Source: Gammaproteobacteria bacterium
GTDB taxonomy: Bacteria; Pseudomonadota; Gammaproteobacteria; Enterobacterales; Alteromonadaceae
Reading direction: 5' to 3'
Assembly (NCBI GenBank): GCA_018825965.1
Contig: JAHKAA010000019.1
Span: forward strand, 1-64,000
DNA length: 64,000 nucleotides
How positions within the stretch are numbered: the first letter of the stretch is position 1; every line of letters starts with the position of its first letter. The notes beneath the pieces were generated by a model. It was not told the DNA's origin. It ran no database searches and worked only from the letters and a program-made list of their open reading frames with translations. Below are positions 9,776 to 18,092 of the stretch, piece by piece. The translations under genes and the position numbers were made by a program.

Positions 9776-9801
9776 AACCCGGTACTACTTAAAACCGGGT
9801 T
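9776..9801 (-). terminator. Terminator of the 88-aa/41-aa unit
   Basis: An 8-bp stem (AACCCGGT / ACCGGGTT, loop of 10) is followed on the minus strand by TTGTTTTTT. The stem includes the last codons of the 41-aa gene. Confidence 0.7.
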
Positions 9802-9914
9802 GAAACAGGAATATCGAACGGGGGTAATAACCAATGCCAGATCACAGATACCAGGCCAACACTAACGACGGGCAATAAAAACAGCCCCAACAAGCCTAAT
9901 GTTAAGCTCAGCAT
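9789..9914 (-). CDS. Small membrane protein, 41 aa
   Basis: ATG at 9914 to TAA at 9789 encodes 41 residues beginning MLSLTLGLLGLFLLPVVSVG. There is a hydrophobic stretch through residue 30 or so, broken by prolines, then a short polar tail PPFDIPVSTRF. It begins 2 bases after the stop codon of the 88-aa gene and uses AAGGTGA within that gene's last codons as ribosome-binding site, so translation should be coupled. Its end lies inside the terminator stem. The family is not recognised. Confidence 0.6.
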   Translation of the reverse strand: MLSLTLGLLGLFLLPVVSVGLVSVIWHWLLPPFDIPVSTRF

Positions 9915-9916
9915 CC

Positions 9917-10183
9917 TTAGTTCACCTTAGTTGCTGCAATAACTGCTTGTTGATCAGTTTCAGTGCTGGTGACTAAAGTTGCTTCCAGTTCAGCCAGAGC
10001 TTTTTTGCTTTGTTCAGCAATGGCCGCTTTCAATTCAGTCATTTGCTGACTCATCAATTCAGTAGCAAAGTTACTGATCGCTTGTGTATTGACTGAAGGT
10101 AAGCTCAGCTCATTGGCTTGCGCTGCAGGGGTAACAGCAAAAGCTGCAGAGGTAATCAGAACTAATGTAGCTAGTGTTTTCAT
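9917..10183 (-). CDS. Small secreted/periplasmic protein, 88 aa
   Basis: Sequence shows a clear signal peptide (MKTLATLVLITSAAFAVTPA, cleavage probably after AQA near residue 23). A mature part of about 65 residues follows, rich in Ala, Glu, Gln and Lys and likely one long amphipathic helix (SNFATELMSQQMTELKAAIA and onward). AAGGAG stands 7 bases before the ATG. It is preceded by a sigma-54-like element at 10225-10240 and followed by the coupled 41-aa gene. I do not recognise the family; its location suggests an envelope-stress role, which is inference only. Confidence 0.75.
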   Translation of the reverse strand: MKTLATLVLITSAAFAVTPAAQANELSLPSVNTQAISNFATELMSQQMTELKAAIAEQSKKALAELEATLVTSTETDQQAVIAATKVN

Positions 10184-10224
10184 GGTCGTGCTCCTTAATG
10201 AGTAATGAAGTTCACTATCTCTAT

Positions 10225-10240
10225 TTCAAGGTGCGTGCCA
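10225..10240 (-). promoter_or_regulatory. Sigma-54-like promoter of the 88-aa gene
   Basis: The minus strand reads TGGCACGCACCTTGAA. The -24 half TGGCACG is perfect and the spacing is right, but the -12 half is TTGA instead of TTGC. Predicted start near 10214, about 31 bases ahead of the ATG. Confidence 0.5.
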
Positions 10241-10328
10241 TACTGAAAATATTTTTTAAGTCATTGATAATAAATAACTTAACTAAGATTAAAAGGGTTT
10301 TTCAGAATCAAATAAAAAACCATAAAAC

Positions 10329-10357
10329 AAAAAAGTGGTGAAATTCACCACTTTTTT
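10329..10357 (-). terminator. Terminator after dusA
   Basis: AAAAAAGTGGTG / CACCACTTTTTT with a 5-nt loop lies 11 bases past the dusA stop codon and ends in a T-run on the minus strand. Its A-run also makes it usable in the other direction. Confidence 0.85.
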
Positions 10358-10367
10358 GTTTTCAACG

Positions 10368-11399
10368 TTAAAGCTGTGGCACCTTTTTCAGCGCATCCAG
10401 CATCACTTCTGGACCACTGGTCGGCAGATGGCCTATTTCACTTAAATGCCGGCGCCATAAACGGGCACCTGGTACGCCCTGAAACAACCCCAGCATATGG
10501 CGTGCTATATGCCAGAATCGGGCACCCTGCGTCATTTGTCGCTCAATATAAGGCAACATCAGTTCAACCACTTGATGGGGTGTGGGTACAGCTCGTGGGT
10601 TGTTATAAATAGCAGCGTCAATTTGTGCCAGCATCAAAGGGTTACTATAGGCTTCACGCCCCACCATGACGCCATCCACATGCTGTAAATGGGTTAAACA
10701 ATCAGCCAGGGTTTTCACACCACCATTGATGGAGATATCTAAATGCGGGAAATCTTTTTTCAGCTGATACACACGCTCATAATCCAGTGGCGGAATTTCA
10801 CGGTTTTCTTTTGGGCTTAGCCCACTTAACCAGGCTTTACGGGCATGCACAATGAACTGGTTACAACCGGATTCAGCGATAGTGCCGATAAAATCAACTA
10901 AAAACTGATAGCTGTCCTGATCATCAATACCAATACGGCTTTTTACCGTGACAGGAATATCCACCACAGAACGCATTTCATGAATACAGGCAGCCACTAA
11001 TTCAGGTCTGGCCATCAGGCAAGCACCAAACATACCATTTTGTACTCTGTCCGAAGGGCAACCTACATTGATGTTAATAGCGTCATAGCCCCTTTCCTGA
11101 CAGAGCTTAGCGCTATGCGCCATATCTTTAGGATCTGAGCCACCCAGCTGAACTACGACCGGATGTTCTTCGTCATTAAAACCAAGATAATCCCCCTGCC
11201 CATAAATAATGGCCCCGGTAGTCACCATTTCGGTATAAAGCACCGCATGTTCAGACAACAAACGGTGGAAATAACGACAATGTTTATCCGTCCAATCCAG
11301 CATAGGGGCAATGGAAAAACGGTGATCGATGGTTTTATTACGGGAATCAGCTACAGAGCCTGTTTTTACTGAGTTTTCGTTGTTCTGTTTCTGAGTCAT
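10368..11399 (-). CDS. dusA: tRNA-dihydrouridine(20/20a) synthase DusA
   Basis: FMN enzyme that reduces U20/U20a in the tRNA D-loop. The 343-aa version starting [16 protein letters not shown] covers all family blocks: [20 protein letters not shown] (FMN site), [29 protein letters not shown] with the catalytic Cys, [28 protein letters not shown] and SINGGVK. An upstream start at 11441 would add 14 residues; neither start has a strong ribosome-binding site. The 5' end faces an integrase remnant, fitting the known use of the dusA 5' end as an integration site by mobile elements. Confidence 0.96.
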   Translation of the reverse strand: MTQKQNNENSVKTGSVADSRNKTIDHRFSIAPMLDWTDKHCRYFHRLLSEHAVLYTEMVTTGAIIYGQGDYLGFNDEEHPVVVQLGGSDPKDMAHSAKLCQERGYDAININVGCPSDRVQNGMFGACLMARPELVAACIHEMRSVVDIPVTVKSRIGIDDQDSYQFLVDFIGTIAESGCNQFIVHARKAWLSGLSPKENREIPPLDYERVYQLKKDFPHLDISINGGVKTLADCLTHLQHVDGVMVGREAYSNPLMLAQIDAAIYNNPRAVPTPHQVVELMLPYIERQMTQGARFWHIARHMLGLFQGVPGARLWRRHLSEIGHLPTSGPEVMLDALKKVPQL

Positions 11400-11430
11400 C
11401 TTGGGTCGTTTCCAGTCATTTACTAATTGC

Positions 11431-11469
11431 ACCTGCCCCATATCTGCCCCACAGTTCCATGGGGCAGGT
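11431..11469. repeat. Clustered TGCCCCA repeats between dusA and the integrase stub
   Basis: ACCTGCCCCA (11431-11440) is the exact reverse complement of TGGGGCAGGT (11460-11469), and a third CTGCCCCA copy lies at 11444-11451. Placement just upstream of an integrase start next to its usual target gene suggests recombinase or excisionase binding sites or an attachment-site arm. Confidence 0.5.
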
Positions 11470-11488
11470 AAATTCCAGGAGGTTAGTC

Positions 11489-11702
11489 ATGGCCGGTTAT
11501 ACCATTGAAAAACGCAAAACCAGCAAAGGCGAATTACGCTATCGCTGTACCGTCCGGGAACATAAAGGCGAGGCGGTAGTATACCGCGAATCGCGCACCT
11601 TTGGCAGATTTGGAGGCGTACATTGATCAACAACCTGAGAAGGAGTCGAGACGTTTGGCAGCTATTAATCCAAGGGCTGTGAGCGCCCTATCTGCCCGGT
11701 AA
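11489..11702 (+). pseudogene. Phage-type tyrosine integrase remnant
   Basis: An ATG with AGGAGG 8 bases ahead opens a frame of 45 codons, starting MAGYTIEKRKTSKGELRYRC. It looks like the arm-binding N-terminus of tyrosine recombinases. The frame fails at TFGRFGGVH. In the +1 frame the sequence continues as ADLEAYIDQQPEKESRRLAA to a stop at 11700-11702, which could be the C-terminal tail of the same or another element gene. The whole catalytic domain (R..HxRH..Y) is missing, so a large deletion has inactivated it. Confidence 0.6.
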
Positions 11703-11815
11703 GGCGCTCAGATATCAGCTAAGCTAAACAAGCCTACAACACAGCCCGTGAGTTTCACGGCTTTTAAGTTATCAATAAACCACTTAATACATGTAATAAC
11801 TGTCTACTTAATAGA

Positions 11816-11856
11816 TTGAATATGCACAAGTGGACACTTATACTATGAATAAGTGT
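11816..11856 (+). promoter_or_regulatory. Promoter and operator of the abiE operon
   Basis: TTGAAT (11816-11821), a 17-base spacer and TATACT (11839-11844) form a good sigma-70 promoter. An 8-bp inverted repeat ACACTTAT / ATAAGTGT (11834-11841 and 11849-11856) overlaps the -10, so a bound repressor would block it. AbiEi antitoxins are known to autorepress through inverted repeats. Confidence 0.65.
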
Positions 11857-11878
11857 ATTTCACGCACAGATATAAACT

Positions 11879-12418
11879 ATGCAACAGACCACAGCGATCC
11901 AGCGTTTAAGTGAGCTAGACCAGCAAGGACGTTATGTATTTAGCCAGCGCGATCTGGAGAAAATTTTTTCTGAAGATAGCAAACGCACCTTGCATGCCGG
12001 GCTTGAGCGTTTGGTACGACAGAACATTCTGGAAAGGGCTGCCCGTGGCGTCTACCTCTTTGCTTTGTCACATCATAAAAAAGGTCCAGAAACTCTGGAA
12101 CTGATTGCCAAAACTCTGCGGCGTGGCGAATACAATTACGTCAGCCTGGAATCAGCGCTCTCCAGTTATGGCGTGATTTCGCAAATCCCGATGGACAGAC
12201 TAACCGTGATGACCACAGGGCGCAAAGGTGAATACAAAACTCACTATGGCACCATTGAATTCACGCATACCAAGCGGCCGGTCCGTGAAATTATTCAGAG
12301 TTTCATCTCTGTCAACCGGCCACTGCGGATGGCCACAAAGCAAGCTGCCTGGCGCGACCAAAAACGGGTTGGCCGCAATACTCACCTGGTCCAGAAGGAA
12401 ATGCTGAATGAAGATTGA
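11879..12418 (+). CDS. abiEi: Type IV antitoxin / autorepressor, AbiEi family
   Basis: Antitoxin of the AbiE abortive-infection system; in characterised systems it has an N-terminal winged-helix that represses the operon and a C-terminal domain that counteracts the toxin. The 179 aa start MQQTTAIQRLSELDQQGRYV with a helix-turn-helix-like region (about 20-60: FSQRDLEKIFSEDSKRTLHA) and the family-like segment NYVSLESALSSYGVISQIP. No ribosome-binding site is visible and the leader is short. It overlaps the next gene by 11 bases, the usual arrangement. Confidence 0.85.
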   Translation: MQQTTAIQRLSELDQQGRYVFSQRDLEKIFSEDSKRTLHAGLERLVRQNILERAARGVYLFALSHHKKGPETLELIAKTLRRGEYNYVSLESALSSYGVISQIPMDRLTVMTTGRKGEYKTHYGTIEFTHTKRPVREIIQSFISVNRPLRMATKQAAWRDQKRVGRNTHLVQKEMLNED

Positions 12419-13331
12419 TTCGGCAGATTTTAATGCCTTGGTGGCTAAGGCAATGCAACAGGCTGAAGTTGCTGCCATGCGGCCCGTGATTGAAAAAGAG
12501 TTACTGCACTACGATATTTTGTACTGTCTTGACCAGGCAGGTTTGCTGAATGAGTTGGTGTTTCAAGGCGGAACTTCGTTAAGGCTTTGTCATGACGGCA
12601 ACCGCTTCAGCGAAGATCTGGATTTTGCCGGTGGTGTCGATTTTTCATCGGCCAGGCTGACAGAAATGAAAACCTGTATCGAAGACTATATTGGCAAACG
12701 TTATGGCCTGGAAGTCACGGTGAAAGAGCCTGCGTCGCTGAAACAAGAAAAAGAGTACGCCGAACTGCGGATTGATAAATGGCAAATTAACATCACCACA
12801 GCGCCAGGCCAGAAGGATATGCCGAAGCAAAAGATTAAGCTTGAGGTAGCGAATGTGCCAGCGTATACCAAAGAAGCTTTGCCTCTTCGGAACAACTATG
12901 ACTTTTTACCTGATGGCTACGAAGACACGCTGGTGTTTACTGAAACACTGGACGAAGTGATGGCAGATAAGCTGATTTCTCTACCTGCCACTCAACGCTA
13001 CATTCGGCACCGCGATTTATGGGATTTGGTCTGGCTGCAGCAGCAGAATGCTCAGCTCAATCCTGAACTCATCCGCTTAAAGCTGACTGACTACAAAATT
13101 CCAGACTACCAACAACTGCTGGGAAGCCGGATTGCTTCGCTGGATGAGATTGTCGCAAGTGCAGCATTTCATAATGAGATGAAACGTTTTTTACCAACCA
13201 ACGTCTATGACCGGACTTTGGGGCAGGAAAAATTTAAGTCCTTTATGCTGGGGGCTTTGAAAAAAATGCTAACGGAGTTACATACCAAGCTGTTTGGCGG
13301 TTCAACTCCTGAACCTGAATTTAAACTTTAA
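12408..13331 (+). CDS. abiEii: AbiEii nucleotidyltransferase toxin
   Basis: Toxin of the pair: a DUF1814-type nucleotidyltransferase, related to GTP-using and MenT-type tRNA-modifying toxins. The 307 aa contain the fold signature FQGGTSLRLCHDGNRFSEDL followed by DF (residues about 47-68), giving the GGTSL and DLDF metal-site motifs, then the conserved ETLDEVMADKLISLP and RHRDLWDL region. The frame is intact, so the module may be active. Neighbours are an integrase remnant on the left and a broken hydrolase on the right, so it appears to be the surviving cargo of a decayed island at dusA. Confidence 0.88.
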   Translation: MKIDSADFNALVAKAMQQAEVAAMRPVIEKELLHYDILYCLDQAGLLNELVFQGGTSLRLCHDGNRFSEDLDFAGGVDFSSARLTEMKTCIEDYIGKRYGLEVTVKEPASLKQEKEYAELRIDKWQINITTAPGQKDMPKQKIKLEVANVPAYTKEALPLRNNYDFLPDGYEDTLVFTETLDEVMADKLISLPATQRYIRHRDLWDLVWLQQQNAQLNPELIRLKLTDYKIPDYQQLLGSRIASLDEIVASAAFHNEMKRFLPTNVYDRTLGQEKFKSFMLGALKKMLTELHTKLFGGSTPEPEFKL

Positions 13332-13424
13332 GCTGCAGTGAATAGATAAAAGAAGCACAAAAAACGGGCAAAAATGACAAAGCTACAAATTGATAAGGGG
13401 AAACACTAAAACAAAGGAGCTTGT

Positions 13425-14202
13425 ATGCGTAACTTTCTGGTGTTTTTTGTTTACATTGATTTGTACCCTTAGCCTGATCTCAACAGCTGAAGCCTGTACC
13501 AGAGCTGTTTATAAGGGTCCTGAGCAACTGGTGCTTACTGCCCGTTCGATGGATTGGCGTGATGAGATCCCGGTGAATCTTTGGCTATTTCCCCGAGGTA
13601 TGCAACGCCAGGGAGAAGTTGGCCCTAACTCAGTGCGCTGGACCTCGCGATATGGCAGCGTAGTCGCCAGTGCCTTTGATATTTCAAGTACTGATGGTTT
13701 GAACGAAAAAGGCCTGGTCGCTAATCTGTTGTGGTTAGTGGAGTCACGTTATGCCGACTATGACGGCAGTCAACCCGGTTTGAGTATTGCTGCCTGGGTA
13801 CAATATATGCTGGAAAATTTTGCGACAGTCTCTGAAGCTGTAGCGGCCATTCAGAACGAACCTTTTGTTGTCGCTGCAAATATTCCGGGAACTGACCGTT
13901 TAGCCACCTTACATTTATCTTTATCAGACGCTTCAGGCGACAATGCGGTGTTTGAGTATATCAATGGAAAGTTGGTGATCCATCACGATCCGTCTTATAC
14001 CGTGATGACCAACTCCCCCGTAATTGAAAAACAGCTGGCAATCAACGAATACTGGCGTGAATTGGGAGGCACCACTATGCTGCCGGGAACAAACAGAGCA
14101 GCAGACCGTTTTGTCAGAGCATCAAACCTACGCAGGAAATGCGGTTTCACAATTCAGGCCAGCCGAAGCGTTTCAGTTTGCAGGCTTGTAGATGGCAACT
14201 GA
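13425..14202 (+). pseudogene. Linear amide C-N hydrolase (choloylglycine-hydrolase family), broken at both ends
   Basis: The body is a periplasmic Ntn-hydrolase of the penicillin V acylase/bile-salt hydrolase family. A signal peptide ends at TAEA and the next residue is the nucleophile Cys (CTRAVYKG), then TARSMDWRDEIP, STDGLNEKGLVANLLWL and TNRAADRFVRA. The best start (AAAGGAGCTTGT then ATG at 13425) is out of frame with the rest; a shift near the T6 run at 13443-13448 would join them. After RFVRAS near 14117 the family homology stops and about 80-100 residues are missing. The +1 frame from there reads TYAGNAVSQFRPAEAF to a stop, suggesting a deletion joint. Confidence 0.75.
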
Positions 14203-14321
14203 ACCATCACAGCAGCGTAAAACTTAACTTTTGTTTTGTATAGGGAATTACCCATTCAAAGGCTGGAGCAGACAAACTTCTGTGATAAACTGCCGCCATT
14301 GCTACCGGAGTGAGCTACCTT

Positions 14322-14771
14322 ATGTCGATTGAATCTTTGGTCACCAGAGCCCGCCATATTTGTGATGTCAATGGTGCCCGCTTTACCAGCATTCGTGAAA
14401 AAGTGTTTCGTTTATTAGCGCAAACTCACGGTGGTATTGGTGCCTATGAATTACTGGAACAATTAAAAGCCAGTGAACCTGCAGCTAAACCTGCCACTAT
14501 TTATCGTGCTTTGGATTTTCTGACCGAACAGGGGTTCATTCATAAAATTGAATCAACCAATGCTTTTTTGCTCTGCCACCACTTCGAGCAACATCATCCG
14601 GCACAGTTGCTGATCTGTGATCAATGTGGTCATGTGGAAGAATTACATTCATCCCCATTACAGCAAGAGTTCGTGAAATTAGCCTCAGAAAAAGGCTTTT
14701 TAATTCAACGACAAACTGTAGAGGCTCATGGGAGTTGCCAAAGCTGCCTGAAAAAAGCGTCAATCGACTGA
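14322..14771 (+). CDS. zur: Zinc uptake regulator Zur (Fur family)
   Basis: Zn-responsive repressor of zinc acquisition genes. The start at 14322 (MSIESLVTRARHICDVNG) fits the family; a GTG four codons upstream is possible. About 149 aa: winged helix with TSIREKVFRLLAQTHGGIGA and the recognition region AAKPATIYRALDFLTEQGFI, then the metal-binding dimer domain with CHHFEQHHPAQLLICDQCG, the first Cys pair (CDQC), and the second near the end (CQSC). Zur rather than Fur because of the IESTNAF/CDQCG pattern and the genomic link to dusA and alr-dnaB. A Zur-like box occurs in this window at 44222-44240. Confidence 0.92.
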   Translation: MSIESLVTRARHICDVNGARFTSIREKVFRLLAQTHGGIGAYELLEQLKASEPAAKPATIYRALDFLTEQGFIHKIESTNAFLLCHHFEQHHPAQLLICDQCGHVEELHSSPLQQEFVKLASEKGFLIQRQTVEAHGSCQSCLKKASID

Positions 14772-14949
14772 ATCCGCTTGACGCCTTGCTGCCTCAGTGG
14801 CTATTTTAGTGGTCAGAACCGAATAAAATTGTAAAGATTTTAGAAAAAATCATACCAAAACAATAAGCTAGACTTGTGTTATACGACATAGCCACCTAAT
14901 CTTGAAGTTGGCAATGCACTCAGGTCCAGACTCCGAACAGGCTAATTAA

Positions 14950-15414
14950 ATGAATGTTGAGTATGTAAATCCGTTTCTCTCTTCGTTAGTCAATGTGTTA
15001 GGTACCATGGCCAATACTAAAATTGTGCCAGGGCAGCCACGATTGAAGAAAGACGAGCAGGCTCGCGGCGAAGTATCAGGTTTGATTGGTATGATAGGCC
15101 CTACCACAAAAGGGTCGTTTTCAGTCACTTTTGAAGAGTCCTTGGCGCTGGAAATCATGTCCAGAATGTTGGGCGAAAAACCTGACACTATTAACGCTGA
15201 TGTGACTGATATGGTGGGTGAAATCACCAACATGGTGACTGGTGGTGCTAAGCGTATTTTAGGTGAAAAAGGCCATGAATTCAGTATGGCGACCCCAGTT
15301 GTTGTATCAGGCAAAGGCCACACCATTACTCATAAAACCACTGGAGCTAAAATTTTGATGCCATTTGATTCAGACTTTGGCAAAGTGTTTATTGAAGTCA
15401 GCTTCGACGAATAA
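14950..15414 (+). CDS. CheX-type chemotaxis phosphatase domain protein
   Basis: CheX dephosphorylates CheY-P, or acts on other receiver domains, in two-component signalling. The 154-aa protein starts MNVEYVNPFLSSLVNVLGTM and shows the CheC/CheX active helix as DVTDMVGEITNMVTGGAK (about residues 78-95), with the Glu and Asn three residues apart that the family uses for catalysis. No kinase, cheY or other chemotaxis gene is adjacent, so its partner is not visible here. Alone, it may serve c-di-GMP or chemotaxis signalling; motX at 24.5 kb shows the organism is flagellated. Confidence 0.88.
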   Translation: MNVEYVNPFLSSLVNVLGTMANTKIVPGQPRLKKDEQARGEVSGLIGMIGPTTKGSFSVTFEESLALEIMSRMLGEKPDTINADVTDMVGEITNMVTGGAKRILGEKGHEFSMATPVVVSGKGHTITHKTTGAKILMPFDSDFGKVFIEVSFDE

Positions 15415-15431
15415 GCTGATCTGCACCTACA

Positions 15432-15456
15432 AAAAAGCCGACTTCAGTCGGCTTTT
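15432..15456. terminator. Bidirectional terminator between cheX and alr
   Basis: AAAAAGCCGA / TCGGCTTTTT with a 6-nt loop lies between the two converging genes and ends in a T-run on either strand. Confidence 0.9.
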
Positions 15457-15461
15457 TGCAA

Positions 15462-16541
15462 TTAAAGATCCAGATATCTGAACTCGACTCTGCTGGTGAT
15501 ATTACAGAGTAACTCATAAGGAATAGTCTGCGCCTGCTCTGCAATTTCTTCGACCGGCAAATCAGTACCCCATAACAGCACTTCATCACCAATCTGCACA
15601 TCAGCTTTGCCAATATCGACAGTGGTCATATCCATAGAGACACGACCCACTATCGGATAACGTTTGCCTTTAATCAGCACAGGGCAGCCATTGCCGGCCG
15701 CTCTTGGATAACCATCGCCATAACCTACAGCCACTACAGCAAGACGGGTATCTGTTGGCGCAGTCCAGGTGCCGCCGTAGCCGACTTTGTCGCCTTGCTT
15801 TACGTCACGCACCGCAATCACGCTGCTGCTAAAGCTCATCACGGCTTTTAACTGGTGTTGCTCTGCTCTGCCCTGCTCTATCGGCGAAACACCGTACAAA
15901 GCCAATCCAGGACGGATCCAGTGACCATGACTTTGAGGCCAGGCCAAAGTGCCTGCAGAATTCGCCAGGCAATGTTCGCCTGCCAAACCTTCAACAGTTT
16001 TCATAAAAAGATCAATCTGCTGCTGAGTGCTATCCTGCGCCAGCTCATCGGCGCTGGCAAAATGAGTCATCAGCCGCATTGGCTGGATCACATTAGCGCT
16101 TTGACACAACTGCTGATAGGCCTGCAAAAACTCTTGTGGCAACAAACCTAAACGGTGCATACCACTGTCCATTTTTAACCAGACATGGACGGGTGAATCC
16201 AGCTCAGCCGAAACTAAAGCCTCGACCTGACTTGGATGATGCACTACGACCTGTAGGTTACTGGCAACAACTTGCGGTAATTCGTCTGCGTGGAAAAAAC
16301 CTTCCAGCAGCACTATAGGTTTAACTATGCCACCGGCGCGCAGCATCAGCGCTTCGTCGATACGGGCAACACCAAAAGCACTGGCGTCTTTTAGTTGCTC
16401 AGCTACTTTCAGTAAACCATGGCCATAGGCATTGGCTTTTAATACCGCCAGTACTTTGCTGTTCGGCGCAGCAGCACGTACTTGTTGTAAATTATGCAAT
16501 AAGGCCGCCAAATCAATGCGGGCCAGTGGACGACGACTCAT
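15462..16541 (-). CDS. alr: Alanine racemase
   Basis: PLP enzyme that interconverts L- and D-alanine for peptidoglycan. The 359-aa protein starts MSRRPLARIDLAALLHNLQQ. The PLP lysine is in VLAVLKANAYGHG (about residue 34), the second catalytic base Tyr in VGYGGTW, and the substrate loop in VSMDMTTVDI. The ATG shares a base with the dnaB stop codon (TAATG), so the genes are translationally coupled. The dnaB-alr order matches E. coli. Confidence 0.97.
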   Translation of the reverse strand: MSRRPLARIDLAALLHNLQQVRAAAPNSKVLAVLKANAYGHGLLKVAEQLKDASAFGVARIDEALMLRAGGIVKPIVLLEGFFHADELPQVVASNLQVVVHHPSQVEALVSAELDSPVHVWLKMDSGMHRLGLLPQEFLQAYQQLCQSANVIQPMRLMTHFASADELAQDSTQQQIDLFMKTVEGLAGEHCLANSAGTLAWPQSHGHWIRPGLALYGVSPIEQGRAEQHQLKAVMSFSSSVIAVRDVKQGDKVGYGGTWTAPTDTRLAVVAVGYGDGYPRAAGNGCPVLIKGKRYPIVGRVSMDMTTVDIGKADVQIGDEVLLWGTDLPVEEIAEQAQTIPYELLCNITSRVEFRYLDL

Positions 16542-17932
16542 TAATACTCGTCCTCAAAACGGGCTGCACCGGCGTAATTGTCAAAACGTGAATAGCGGCC
16601 ATGGAAGGTCAAACGAATACGTCCTATAGGGCCGTTACGCTGTTTACCTATGATGACTTCGGCCGTGCCCTTATCCGGGCTGTCGTCGTGATAGACCTCA
16701 TCACGGTAGATAAACATAATTAAGTCGGCATCCTGCTCGATGGAACCGGATTCCCTTAAGTCGGAGTTGACCGGGCGCTTGTCGGCTCTTTGTTCCAAAC
16801 TACGGTTAAGCTGAGATAAAGCAACAACAGGAACTTTTAACTCTTTGGCGAGAGCTTTGAGTGAACGCGAAATTTCGGCGATTTCTAAAGTACGGTTTTC
16901 CGATAAGCCAGGCACTGTCATCAGCTGCAGATAGTCGACCATGATCATGCTCAGGCCTCCATGTTCACGCGCCACCCGACGGGCACGGGAACGCACTTCA
17001 GTCGGTGTTAAACCTGAAGCATCATCAATATACATTTTGCCTTTGCTGTTCAGAAGTTCGATGGCGGAGGATAAACGCGCCCAATCTTCATCATCCAGCT
17101 GACCTGTCCGCACTTTGGTTTGATCAATACGGCCCAAAGATGCCAGCATCCTCATCATAATTTGTTCGGACGGCATCTCTAAGCTGAAAATAAGCACGGG
17201 CTTGTCGCTGGTAATAGCAGCGTGTTCACACAAGTTCATCGCAAAAGTGGTTTTACCCATAGAAGGACGGGCCGCCACAATAATCAGATCCGACGGCTGC
17301 ATACCGTTGGTCATTTTATCCAGATCCATATAACCAGTAGAGACACCAGTTAAACCACCGGCGCTTGGGTTACGAAACAGCTCGTCAATTTTATCTATGG
17401 TTTTCGACAGAATGCTGTTGATAGGCTCAGGGCCTTCATTCGAGTTGGCGCGCTGTTCAGCTATTTTAAAGACTTTAGTCTCTGCAAAATCGAGCAGTTC
17501 AGCACTGTTACGGCCTTGTGGGTCGTAACCTGCGTCAGCAATATCGTGCGCCACTGAAATCATATCCCGCACTACAGCCCGCTCACGCACTATGTCGGCA
17601 TAGGCCAGAATATTGGCCGCACTTGGAGTGTTTTTGGCAATTTCGCCTAAATAGGCAAAACCACCTACATCAGCTAATTGCTGACTGCGCTCCAGGGTTT
17701 CGGACACTGTAATTAAATCGATAGGCTGATTGGCTTCAGCTACCCGCGACATGGCAGAAAAAATAAAGCGGTGTGAACGTAAGTAAAAGTCGTGTTCCAC
17801 CACTTTTTCTGAGACTTTGTCCCAGGCGTCGTTGTCCAGCATCAAGCCACCCAAAACGGATTGCTCAGCTTCAATGGAATGTGGCGGCATTTTTACCGCT
17901 GCGACTTGTTTATCTCTTTGCTTATTGTCCAT
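16541..17932 (-). CDS. dnaB: Replicative DNA helicase DnaB
   Basis: Hexameric 5'-3' helicase of the replication fork. The 463 aa include the N-terminal DnaG-binding domain (MPPHSIEAEQSVLGGLML), a linker, and the RecA-like ATPase domain. Walker A is IVAARPSMGKTTFAMN (about residues 222-237), with IMVDYLQLM (Walker B) and DLRESGSIEQDADLIMFIYR. No intein or insertion. It is the first gene of dnaB-alr and lies downstream of the rpsF operon, separated by about 190 bases. Confidence 0.98.
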   Translation of the reverse strand: MDNKQRDKQVAAVKMPPHSIEAEQSVLGGLMLDNDAWDKVSEKVVEHDFYLRSHRFIFSAMSRVAEANQPIDLITVSETLERSQQLADVGGFAYLGEIAKNTPSAANILAYADIVRERAVVRDMISVAHDIADAGYDPQGRNSAELLDFAETKVFKIAEQRANSNEGPEPINSILSKTIDKIDELFRNPSAGGLTGVSTGYMDLDKMTNGMQPSDLIIVAARPSMGKTTFAMNLCEHAAITSDKPVLIFSLEMPSEQIMMRMLASLGRIDQTKVRTGQLDDEDWARLSSAIELLNSKGKMYIDDASGLTPTEVRSRARRVAREHGGLSMIMVDYLQLMTVPGLSENRTLEIAEISRSLKALAKELKVPVVALSQLNRSLEQRADKRPVNSDLRESGSIEQDADLIMFIYRDEVYHDDSPDKGTAEVIIGKQRNGPIGRIRLTFHGRYSRFDNYAGAARFEDEY

Positions 17933-18092
17933 AACACCAGAAGTTCTAGAAATTGTGCGACAGGTTTATATAGTGTAGATACAGCACCTGCATGGGAGCG
18001 ATAGCCTACCATTAAAGCATGCTTAAAGGCTTGGAAAAATCAGTAAAGCGGAATTTTTTTAACGTAAAACGAAGGCAAAACGGGGAAGGATT

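Noticed and set aside
13390..13424. TTG at 13390 as the true start of the linear-amide hydrolase
   Set aside because: It gives an open frame into the protein, but there is no ribosome-binding site and the leader is not a normal signal peptide; the ATG at 13425 has a strong site but is out of frame, which I read as a lesion.
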